A model generated the notes under the pieces. That model saw nothing but the letters and a program-made list of their open reading frames with translations, did not search any database and was not told the DNA's origin. Below are positions 22,635 to 31,573 of a stretch of 64,000 nt of DNA, in pieces. Origin of the DNA: Paracamarosporium sp. OC-R06-R3. Lineage: Eukaryota; Ascomycota; Dothideomycetes; Pleosporales; Didymosphaeriaceae. A program made the position numbers and the translations under genes. Positions within the stretch are counted from its first letter, which is position 1; each line of letters opens with the position of its first letter. The stretch lies in the NCBI GenBank assembly GCA_019828545.1, contig JACVRA010000334.1, forward strand, positions 62,001-126,000. The letters are read 5' to 3'.

Positions 22635-23546
22635 ATGACTATAAACCCTTGTTCTCTTCCTGATTCACCCATAATACTTACAAAGACAGAGCTCGGCGAG
22701 GTCTTCAACACGATCAGAAAGGAAAGGAATGCAAGTAACCCACACACAACCATCGAGCAGGATCTGATCGAACGTTGCACCTTCGAAAGTGACGATCCCA
22801 ACGATCTAACGAGGAAATACTACGCTTGGTTAAAAGCGCGCGCAAAACGCATCGACGTGAGCGAACTAGTCAAAAAAACATGGAACGACACAACTGCGCA
22901 CGACATGAGGGATGTACTCGACATGCTTATAGGTTGCCTCGTACCACCTGCATATCGTTTTGGTGAAGTTGAAGGATTGCCGGTGACGATCACCATATGC
23001 ACCTTGTTCGAGAGTCCATATTATGTACCGGACTCGGTCGATGACCCATCAAAAGCTAGAGGAGATGGTCCGTTCATTTACACTAACAGCGATTTGCTCT
23101 TGCCTTCAAATGCGCACAGCCCACCGTCAAAAGCCCCAGCTTTTGAGGACTCTCCAGCCATTGTGGATACTATGCTCGGCGCGAATTGTAGCATTGAGGT
23201 GCCGATTCGATTCAACACAAAGCTAGTGCACTTGGGAAGACTCTCCGCATATGTTGAGAGTGAAAGGAGTTTAGAAATGCCATATTCCGCGGTGGGAAAA
23301 CTCGTCGACGATCAAGTTGAAGGAATATTCGCCATACCCATTCACGGAAGACGCAGGGTAGACGGCGTCAGTTACGATGACCACTCGGATTATGACGGAA
23401 CCATGGAGGAATTTGAGGCAGCCTGGGAGCCGACGAAGAGGGGTGTATACTTTTTAGGGAAAGACTTTGGCGACTGTGCTAACAGTAAATGGACCTTTTG
23501 TTTCCCCGCCGAACGCATTGATGTGTTAGGTGGGGAGGAATTGTGA
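22635..23546 (+). CDS. Unrecognised 303-residue soluble protein
   Basis: Intronless frame with a clear start (AACATGACTAT context) and acidic composition. There is no signal peptide or membrane segment. The N-terminal third looks helical (ELGEVFNTIRKERNAS, LTRKYYAWLKARAKRID, HDMRDVLDMLIGCLVPPAYR); the middle has VTITICTLFESPYYVP and a Pro-rich loop; the C-terminal half alternates strands and acidic turns (SYDDHSDYDGTMEEFEAAWE, KRGVYFLGKDFGDCANSKW). I do not recognise a domain. It may be an accessory-genome orphan. Its codon use and continuous frame support a real gene. Confidence 0.7.
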   Translation: MTINPCSLPDSPIILTKTELGEVFNTIRKERNASNPHTTIEQDLIERCTFESDDPNDLTRKYYAWLKARAKRIDVSELVKKTWNDTTAHDMRDVLDMLIGCLVPPAYRFGEVEGLPVTITICTLFESPYYVPDSVDDPSKARGDGPFIYTNSDLLLPSNAHSPPSKAPAFEDSPAIVDTMLGANCSIEVPIRFNTKLVHLGRLSAYVESERSLEMPYSAVGKLVDDQVEGIFAIPIHGRRRVDGVSYDDHSDYDGTMEEFEAAWEPTKRGVYFLGKDFGDCANSKWTFCFPAERIDVLGGEEL

Positions 23547-23875
23547 CAGCCTGCTCGAGGTGGAAACGGGGCACGGGTTAAGCGTTTGACTATTTCTGCT
23601 TCTGACTCGATTATTTGTCCTGTAATACTCTCCCATACGAGCATATTCTTGTGGGCCTCATCTGGTTGACATTCGCTCCATTGGGCAGAGCTTGCTGTTC
23701 AAATGTGAAATCAACCCTCAAACCATATCTCGCTATTGTGCTGCACCCACACCCCCCGCCCTCAGGAATCAACCACTCAACCCGAGCCCGGAACTAAAGA
23801 GCGTCTTTTTCTGCTGGGAGTGCAACATTCAGTGAGCCTCAGGGCAAGTCACGAGTAAAAGGCAGCTTCCTGGTC
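23547..23875. other. Intergenic spacer
   Basis: A 329-bp spacer between two same-strand orphan genes with no identifiable element. Confidence 0.4.
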
Positions 23876-25171
23876 ATGCAGATCAAGATGCAGGTACCTA
23901 CATATGACCTGGGATGTTTGGGCTGCCCGGAGCTCAACCGTGACAAAGCAAAAAACCGCACTCTACGACACGAGGCTCAAGTCTCTTCTCTATGCAAAGA
24001 AATTGCGTCTAAAGCCACGGCGATTCGGCTGTTTCCCAAATTGGTCGAGTCTGCGAAACAGGTGGTTCTCGAATCGGTCGAGTCTGAAAACGAGCGATCG
24101 CCGGCAGAGTTCGAATCTTATGCAGCAACATATGCCCAAGCGCTGGTGTCATCATGTGAGAAGTGGAGAGCACGACTTCTAGAACCTTGGGCGCAAGTAG
24201 TACAACAATACGTATTAGAACAGGGTACTAGAAGTGCAGAACTCCTAGCAACGATTGAAGATGCGCAACAACAGCTACAAGAGAGCTTTGACGACCTGTC
24301 TAGAAGATTTACGGGCGTAAACTTCGACAACAACGCCTCAACGCTAGCTTGCGACCCGATTGTACTTATCGAGTACTACTGGTACAGCTGGTGCTATCCT
24401 AAGGGCGCAAAGACACTGAATGATCTTGAGCAGTATCGTAAGTAGCTAGAGCTCGTATGAATGGCTCTCGCTGACGTTCATTAAGGGGCCGAGACAAAGA
24501 AAGCCTTCACAGAAGCGTTTAGGGAGCTTTGCGCGTTGACAAACGCGACTGAAAAGCTCCAAGCTTCTCCAAAAGCGATTGGGGATGCTAACGTTTCTCG
24601 ACATCCGATGAAAGAGATTGAAAAGTTGATGAAATCCGTCTTGCCAAACATGACCTGTATATATTCTTTCGATGGCTCCTAGATCGTAACTAGTACTGCT
24701 CCTATGTGGAGAAACGAATCGCAACGCGAACAGCTAGAAGAACAACGAATTCAACGTATCAAAGGATGTCGACTATATGAAACACATCTGAAGCCATGCT
24801 ACGAATATTTGTTGGAACAAGAGTTAAGAGCGGGAGCATCAGGGCTGAAAGGTAAACAATGTCAAGATCTTCTACCAGAGAGTATGAAGATTCGCCTGTT
24901 CGAGAAGTACAACGTCCTCGGATTCGCAGTCGACAACACTCTAAGTTTTCGAGAACCGTGTGAGTTTGATTCCGCAATACACGTCTTTCCAGCTGGGACA
25001 AAGATTACAAAAGAGTGGGGTGATCTCAAGCTTCGTCAGTTCACAAAGAGGGCGACCTCTTGTGCGGAGGCTGAACTTGTCGTTCTGTTGTATGAGTGGA
25101 TCGAGGCACTCAGGTCCGATTGCCCGGTGGATGATTGTGTTGGAGCCAAGGATGGGTTCTTGCACGTTTAA
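23876..25171 (+). CDS. Unrecognised helical protein, three predicted exons
   Basis: Exon 1 23876..24437, intron 24438..24485 (48 nt, GTAAGT with a GCTGACG branch), exon 2 24486..24637, intron 24638..24682 (45 nt, GTCTTG...CTAG), exon 3 24683..25171; the sum is 400 codons plus stop. Without the second intron, exons 2 and 3 lie in one frame separated by a single TAG (24680..24682), so that intron both removes the stop and keeps the frame, but its donor is weak. The product is rich in charged helices (RLFPKLVESAKQVVLESVES, QQQLQESFDDLSRRF, EQLEEQRIQRIKGCRLYE) and has no signal or membrane segment. No family is recognised. The alternative reading is a gene ended prematurely by the TAG. A further short exon may follow the TTACAG near 25219. 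Confidence 0.55.
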
Positions 25172-26600
25172 GTTTGGTATGTATCACACATCGACTTCTT
25201 GCTCCAGCATTCGTTACAGGATCTCTCCCAGCATAACGTGTGTACGTTTCTGACTTTGAGGATAGGTCCACGCGTGCCGACCACACAGTCCCGTTGCTAA
25301 GCGTCTCATGTGCTACGGGATTTCCGAAAGACACGTGTACGGCGCCATCGATGCTGCTTTGAACCAGACGTTTTTCTTCTTTTGTCTGCGTGTCATCAAA
25401 TGAAGTACGATGGTTTGTTGTGTCTTATAAATCAAAGAAGAGAAGCGTTCAAAGAGAGAATGGGAGAGAAGGAAAAGCATGGTAAGAAGAGGGCAGAAGA
25501 GTGCGCAGCGACTACTACGCGCATATCCAATAGACTACCCAAAGACGAGGAGAGAGACTGCCTCCCAGGATCCACTACTCAAATTCTCCCTCACGGGTAG
25601 CAAATAACTTTTCTTTGGCTGAATGACGTAAAGAAGGACATCCAATGCTACTCTACATAAGACCCAATGAGTATAGTGCTAAAGGAGTATCACCTACATT
25701 GTGGAAGCTCTTATCTGCGACAGCCGCCATAGAAACAAAATAACGGTGAGCGGACAAGAACAAAAGGTAATAGGTGAAAAACCCCTCTGTTGGGCGCTGT
25801 TAAAATCCCCCTTATTATGCCTTTTTGAGCCAAACAATGGAAGTTGGATCAGTTATCGTTGTCCAAATGTTCTATGTCGAGTCGCACGCTACGATTTGTT
25901 TAACCTACGACCTCACGCTCCTAACACTCTACCTTTTTGCAAACCTCAGCATCGGCTTGTATTATGTGTGAGCAAACTTGGTATGTCGTATGGTGTCTCC
26001 GCGCAGCGCATGTCATGTCGGGAGCATTACAAGCCCTCATGACTTCTATATCAAATGCGCAGTGCAAGGATGAGGCTTTGGGGTCTCTTCGGTGAAGTAG
26101 CGGTCTCGTGGTGATCGGGTCCCAGGAATCTGACGTTGGTAGATAGACCCAAGTATCTTTATCGCTCTGGCGTTAGTTTAACGTAAGCGAACCATCTGAT
26201 GGCGTGTTGTGTAGTAAGCTAGCGACGTAGGGCCTTCACACCTTCACGTATTAGCGCTAGCTGATCTCGCAGCTCTACTGGTATACCCAATTAAAGTCAA
26301 CTACATTCCTGCTAGTCTCTTCCTAAAAGTCTTACCATGTGAAGCGCTCTATACCCGATCTAGGTCACTGCTGTACTCGTCCTAATAATGCTCTGACACT
26401 GTGAACCGCAACTACACTGCACAATCTCTAGCGTTGTTACCTCCTTCACTAGGCATGCGCGCCACTAGCGTCACAAACCTAACCAGAATATACGCATTCC
26501 CCCCAGCAAGCAGCGTTTCAAAAATAGTATTGAGTTAATAATAGTCAGCAGACGTTATCGTTCTGTTCTACGTCTGACCTAACAAAACGTTTGCTAGCTC
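25172..26600. other. Intergenic stretch
   Basis: Short unsupported frames only (for example 25310..25600 plus, charged; 25701..26042 plus). I see nothing that can be assigned. It contains the 3' regions of the two convergent neighbouring genes. Confidence 0.4.
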
Positions 26601-28316
26601 TTATTGTGTTTCGAAACGCCAATTCTCTTCAATGTCGAGCATCTTTCTCGTCATGCTGCCTTTGTATTCTGGCCAGAATGACACGCCCATTGTGCCATCA
26701 TACTCTAGTTCCCAGAACCACATGTTACCCGTGAGAAGATTCGCCAGCGCAGAGCCGAGCGACTCGTTGATCGAAAAGTCTGCATAGAAGTATGCTGGCT
26801 CCTCGGCCGTAACTAATCTACCTGAATCCCCCTCCTCGCGGTGAAAATGCTGGTATGTAGCTGCAAGTGGAACGCAGAGTTCGTCGTCGCCGCCCAAAAG
26901 CTCATCAAGTGCGTGATTATCGAGGAAGACGAAGATAGAAGGAGGACTCGCGATGGCACGGTACTCTGGGGAATCGAAGAATGCGAGTAGGGGATCCAAG
27001 GCGTTGCTAGGATCCCGTGATGACTCCTCGCCTTCTTCCTCGTTTCTGACTTCTCGAGGGATAAGATTGAGCTCGAGGAACTGTACCGCCTCCCGGTTCT
27101 CATCCACGACGATGGTACGCAGTTTGCGAAGCTCTTCGGTGGTAACCGGGCAAAGGATATACACCACAAACCCAGGACACGCCGCTCCGGTTGCCTCAAT
27201 CGGGGTTTCTGGCTTTGCGATGAAATGGTGGTGGTACTGCATCACTGGACTGTTCCAGTCAGGCTTGGATGCAGTGCCGACCCAGTGATGGCTATTGCCG
27301 TAGAAAAGCGGGTAGTTGACGGAGATACCACTGACGGTTCCCCGGTTCGGAGGATGCCAAATGAGAGGCCAGAGCTGTTTGACTTGTTGCGCTTCCTCAG
27401 GGCGGATGTAGATATGTTCGTAGCGCATCCGTTCTTCCCCAGCCCGCGCGTAACCAGGTCTAGATTTGCAAGCTACTATTACAACAGGTGCACGGCCTGG
27501 TCCTGATGTGTGCATGGTGTCGATGAACATAACAAAGCTCTGAGTGCAGGGGGCGACGGGGTCGGGTTTTACACATTGGAAAAGATTGTAAGTTTCGGCT
27601 TGCGACGCGGGTGTTTCGTGCGGCCAATTGTATATAGTGATCTCGTTTGTAGCTTCCCCAATTTCTTGCTTCAAATTCGAGATCTCCTTGTCCGTTAATT
27701 TGATCAGCGAGAACAGAGTAATGTTGTCCTCTTGCAGCCTCGTACCACTTGGGATGTGGGACGGAAGCACATACTGAACGACGTCCTCCTCAACTGCTGG
27801 CTCCGGGGTTCTTGGCGGGATGACGACTTTTGTCCACGGACGCTCCAGATCTTCGAATAGTTCAGCAAGTGTGTTCCTCCAAGGAGACTTGTGTTCTAGA
27901 TGAATGGCGATAGCGTCCTCCCGACTCGTGCGCCCAAGCTCGGGCTGTTTTTGGTTGCGACAATGCAAGACTATCAGAGTACCATCTTCGAGGCCTTGCG
28001 CATCGATACCGAGAACGTGCCCTTCACGCATTTCGAAGCCGTAAGCTGTGTCGACGATATCGACTAGTGACGGGGCATAGTTTCGCAGCCACGGTACACC
28101 GGCGACCTTTTTCAGTTTCAGATGTGATCTATCACGGACATATTGATCCGCGCATGCGTTAAGCGCCTCCTCGATGCTTTTCCTTTGCTCCTCATTGGCT
28201 TGAACAAACCAGAAAAGCGGGATCGTGCGGTAGTTATAGGATTGAACCAACTTCGTCGTCCGGAACCTAGACATAGTAGGAAATGCTGTGATGTTATTCC
28301 AAAGAGTGTTGCTCAA
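26601..28316 (-). CDS. Unrecognised 571-residue intronless protein
   Basis: A single long frame with GTG-free start MSNTLWNNITAF; a second ATG at residue 15 (MSRFRTTKLV) is also possible. The protein has no signal peptide or clear membrane helix. It opens with a compact domain (PLFWFVQANEEQRKSIEEAL, GFEMREGHVLGIDAQGLEDG), has a linker PPRTPEPAVEEDVV, then a second domain containing APVVIVACKSRPGYARAGEE and YEHIYIRPEEAQQVKQLWPL, and a C-terminal part with IFVFLDNHALDELLGG and PAYFYADFSINESLGSALAN. The repeated pattern of beta strands followed by acidic turns suggests two or three related alpha/beta modules. I do not recognise the family. Upstream lies a GACGCG-rich element at 28429..28446. Confidence 0.7.
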   Translation of the reverse strand: MSNTLWNNITAFPTMSRFRTTKLVQSYNYRTIPLFWFVQANEEQRKSIEEALNACADQYVRDRSHLKLKKVAGVPWLRNYAPSLVDIVDTAYGFEMREGHVLGIDAQGLEDGTLIVLHCRNQKQPELGRTSREDAIAIHLEHKSPWRNTLAELFEDLERPWTKVVIPPRTPEPAVEEDVVQYVLPSHIPSGTRLQEDNITLFSLIKLTDKEISNLKQEIGEATNEITIYNWPHETPASQAETYNLFQCVKPDPVAPCTQSFVMFIDTMHTSGPGRAPVVIVACKSRPGYARAGEERMRYEHIYIRPEEAQQVKQLWPLIWHPPNRGTVSGISVNYPLFYGNSHHWVGTASKPDWNSPVMQYHHHFIAKPETPIEATGAACPGFVVYILCPVTTEELRKLRTIVVDENREAVQFLELNLIPREVRNEEEGEESSRDPSNALDPLLAFFDSPEYRAIASPPSIFVFLDNHALDELLGGDDELCVPLAATYQHFHREEGDSGRLVTAEEPAYFYADFSINESLGSALANLLTGNMWFWELEYDGTMGVSFWPEYKGSMTRKMLDIEENWRFETQ

Positions 28317-28428
28317 CTGATTTAGACGTGAATGTCGGGTTTTTATTCAGCGCCTATACGCCCGAGTAAGGGGCCATATTTTAGGCTACTTTGACGCTAG
28401 TGAGTTGGTGCCTGATTTTCGCGACTCT

Positions 28429-28446
28429 GACGCGACGCGACGCGTC
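28429..28446. promoter_or_regulatory. GACGCG triple repeat with an ACGCGT (MCB-type) core
   Basis: GACGCG occurs three times in a row, ending in the palindrome GACGCGTC (28439..28446), about 113 bp upstream of the minus-strand gene at 28316. ACGCGT is the MluI cell-cycle box recognised by MBF-type (Swi6/Mbp1, StuA/APSES) factors. A regulatory role is an inference from position and motif. Confidence 0.35.
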
Positions 28447-28917
28447 ACGTCGACAGTGGGTGACTACGGCTGCACTTTTTCCAAGGTTCAGTCCTCGTTT
28501 ACTAACTAGCAGTGTAAGCTCAACATCGTAGGAGTGATGCAGGAGCAGTTCAGACTTGTGATTTGCATATGTTGAGTCGAATTATCGTAGTTCTCTGGTG
28601 CATTTCCCCACAATGACTTCAAGTCAATCTCATAAGGCATTTAACGAAAACCATGCATATCGGGTCAAGCGGATAGTATTGCCTTGTGCTCCGTGATGAC
28701 GTGCACAGGGTCTAGGAAACCCCGTACATCCACTGCTTTACGTGCCTGGGGATTATGGAGATAGTATTCGTTACTTTTGCCTAAGAACAATATACTACAT
28801 GTCTTCATGATCACCTGGGTTGTGCTTTTAGCACTTTGGACTTCACGATCTTGGCTTGGACACATGGATTCCGCCTTAATACTATACCGCTCCAACTTTA
28901 TCACTCTCGTTTGTGGA

Positions 28918-28993
28918 TCAAGTCCTACAAGGGCAAATGGTCAAGTCCTACAAAGGGCAAATAGTCAAGTTCTACAAAGGGCAAATGGTCAAG
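28918..28993. repeat. Short tandem repeat, about 24 bp x 3
   Basis: Three copies of a unit of the form TCAAGTCCTACAAAGGGCAA plus ATGG: 28918..28940 (23 bp, one A missing), 28941..28964 and 28965..28988, followed by a partial TCAAG. Copies differ at one or two positions. Because most units are 24 bp the repeat preserves reading frame, but no gene is supported here. Confidence 0.8.
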
Positions 28994-29611
28994 CCCCAAG
29001 TTCCATATTCGCAGTAAGCTGGCCACACGCGACAGTGTAGATTATACAACAAGATGTACCTAGAGGCTGCGGAGCTGCTCAACAAATTTGGCGAACAAGA
29101 CAAAGACGAAAGGCTGGTGAATCTGTGTATTCGATTTCTTCAGAGAAAATCGTCACCGCTTGACATTAACTACTTCTACCCCACTAATCGCGTCGTCCAG
29201 CAGTTTTCTATGTTTCTGGTATTCGCATGCTTAATGCCCGCGCCGTCTAGCGAGGGGTATGGGCTGCGGATTGTACAGTACGGATCATGGGCGACCGCTC
29301 CAAGAAAGCTGGAGAGATGAATGTCCGTGCGAGAAAGCTGGGGGGATATTGGTTTTGAGGGTCATTCTCAAAAGACAGAGCAGCGTAAGACCAAGGTCTG
29401 GAGGTCCTATTAGTGATGCTACTGGGTGGGTTGGAGGGAGGATAAGAATATATACTTATAGTGGCTTGGTCGGCATGGAAAGGCAATGCAGGCTCAACCA
29501 AGTGGTTAGTGAGACCTCTCAATGATCATTATTGCAGTAGATCGTAGTTCAAAGGCGAAGAGAAGATGGGAAGCCGCCGTCGCAAACGAGATCGTAGACT
29601 CCGGCGAGATA

Positions 29612-30767
29612 TCAGCCCCCAGATGGAGTTGTGGTCTTCTTCTGTCGCTTAGCAGGCGGCTCCCTGTGCTCGTAGAATCGTGGAAGAACATTCTTGAGAG
29701 ATGCGAGCCGCTTAGTGGAGGAGTAATCAACTAGGTTCTTTATATACATGCGGAACTTCTGAACGTCATCGACCGACCGATTCGAGCAGTCGACAACATG
29801 TTTCGAGTAGTATGTGCGGGTGTCGTTCTCAAGCTCTATCCAGTGCACCCAAAGTATAGCTCTCCACGGGTCGGCGGTGACAGTAAAGTGGCATGTCTCA
29901 ATAGCTGTAGGAGGTCTGCTATTCGCTATGTCGTATAGCTCATACAGGTAGTTCATAATGCAAGCGCTATCGCGCGCAACCTGGAGAACAGCAATAGTGA
30001 GCGACTCTCTGTTCGCTGGCTTGTATTGTGAAGTAAGGAAGGGCATTAAGAGCTTGTCATTTATGTCAAACCTAATAAATTCAGGACGATGTTACTTCGG
30101 GAGAAATGATGACCTACTGTGAGAGATAGACGTACTCCTCCTGGCTGGTGAAGGCAGTTGTCTTAGAGGGGTCGACATGGGCTTTCTTCGCAAATCCGAG
30201 TGTAGTATCGGGCCTAGCTTCCGTGAGAGGTCCTTGGCTCTTCGCAATGTCCTCGGATGCTGTCGGTGACCAGTTGGTTGATAGTCTGATCTCGCCTGTC
30301 GAGGCAAGCATTGGCCCCGGTTGGTCGAAGGGAATCACCAACCAGGGTGCAACGTTGATGCGAAAGGTATCTTCGTTGGTGAAGGCAGATTCTTGAGAGA
30401 TGCGTACAACCTCCTTTGCATTGGGAGATCGCTCACCCTGGATAGCCTGCTCCAGGGTATTGGATATGAGATCTGCAATGTCTTTGGGGAGTGGGCGCGT
30501 GGTGTCTGGATGAACATTGTATGCCCGCAGCTTGGTTATATCATCACTGGCTTTGCCCATGCTATCACTGTCCCCTAAGTCACCTTGGCCGGTGTGACTG
30601 GTGTTGGGAATGGATTGCAGCGGTTCTTGGAATGTCGTAGAGCTCGAAACGCTACAGGCGGTTTGGATCGCAGCCTCAGTCAGCGGCAATGAACAGCCTA
30701 GCAATGTTGGTGTCGCAGCTGTGGTCCTAGAGTAGGCTCCAAGCTGGGGCTCGAGAGGCTCATCCAT
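29612..30767 (-). CDS. DUF7924-like protein, copy 1
   Basis: Two exons, 30118..30767 and 29612..30071, with a 46-nt intron 30072..30117 (GTAGGT...TTAG) that joins YVYLSQ to FDINDKLLMPFL, give 369 residues. It is clearly paralogous to the gene at 45444..46616 over its C-terminal 270 residues: RPLPKDIADLI, GERSPNAKEV, RPDTTLGF, PFLTSQYKP, ARDSACIMNY, CHFTVTADPW, KFRMYIKNLVDY. The pattern P-D-T...Q-Y-K followed by an A-R-D-x-A-x-I-x-N-Y helix resembles the fungal DUF7924 group, where E-x-K is more usual and suggests a PD-(D/E)XK nuclease-like core. The first ATG in frame is 30767; the frame is open upstream to a TGA but without another ATG, so an upstream exon is possible. The C-terminus is basic (PPAKRQKKT), compatible with nuclear import. 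Confidence 0.65.
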
Positions 30768-31573
30768 GAGCGAGGCACAAATTCTAGGCGCGTCCTCGAG
30801 GGCGATCACGGGTTGATGAACCAGCGAAGAGGTGCGCTTGTAAGTGATGAGCTCAGGGACAAGTGAGCAAGAGGGGGAGGATTTCTTAGTCGTGTTGTTG
30901 CGTTTGCGGAAGTAAAGTCTGTTTGCGAAGCTGAGCGCGGGTGACCAGAGGCGACGCGGAAGTCATCGTAGAGGGGCACCTGTAAACGCGGTAACACGTG
31001 ACGGGGATGACGTAGCGCGCCCACTGACCAGCATCACGAACAAATCGCATAAATGCGTCGCAAGGTGGGTTTCCCCAGACAAATGCCTCAAAGTGTGCGC
31101 TGGGCAAACTGTCTCCTGTCCCGCTACCAATTTCACATGCTTACTCTCGGCAATAAATTGCACCAGCGTGTAGCAACACTGCTTTTATGGCCGCAGCAGA
31201 TTAAGAGGTCGAGAGGTGGTTGACTAGAAGTTTCCGGTACTTGGCGGTTTGGTAGTTGCGATGCTTCACTACATCAACGTGTTAAGATATTCTCCTGGGC
31301 GAAAAACTTAATCCATGCAAAGCAACTGTCCACTTGGGCTGATATAGACCCCTGGATATCAGAAGAAATTGGTCGTATATTACCCACCAGGTCGGTCGGT
31401 TTGAAGAGCTGATTTAATGCATTGGTAATAGCTCTGACTGCACTGTTTAATATTCGAGCACACGCGTGTCTGACGTGACTTTCCATTGCGATATATGGCC
31501 TTTTTGTTTGTTTCAAACGAAGTCGATTCGATTACGTGAGTCTTTTCCAGGTCCCTCGAATATGATCAATGTT
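30768..31573. other. Intergenic stretch
   Basis: Upstream region of DUF7924-like copy 1, with open minus-strand frames (30806..31163) that overlap one another. One of them could supply an upstream exon for that gene. Nothing else is recognised. Confidence 0.4.

Larger units (their letters stand above)
28317..29611. other. Intergenic stretch with MCB-like and tandem repeats
   Basis: Holds the promoter of the 571-residue gene, a GACGCG triplet, and a 24-bp tandem repeat. A plus-strand frame at 29054..29320 starting MYLEAAELLNKFGEQDKDE reads somewhat like protein but has no partner exon or motif that I can defend. Confidence 0.4.

Noticed and set aside
28777..29040. 87-codon plus frame running through the 24-bp repeat
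   Set aside because: A repeat unit of 24 bp keeps any frame open; nothing else supports a gene.
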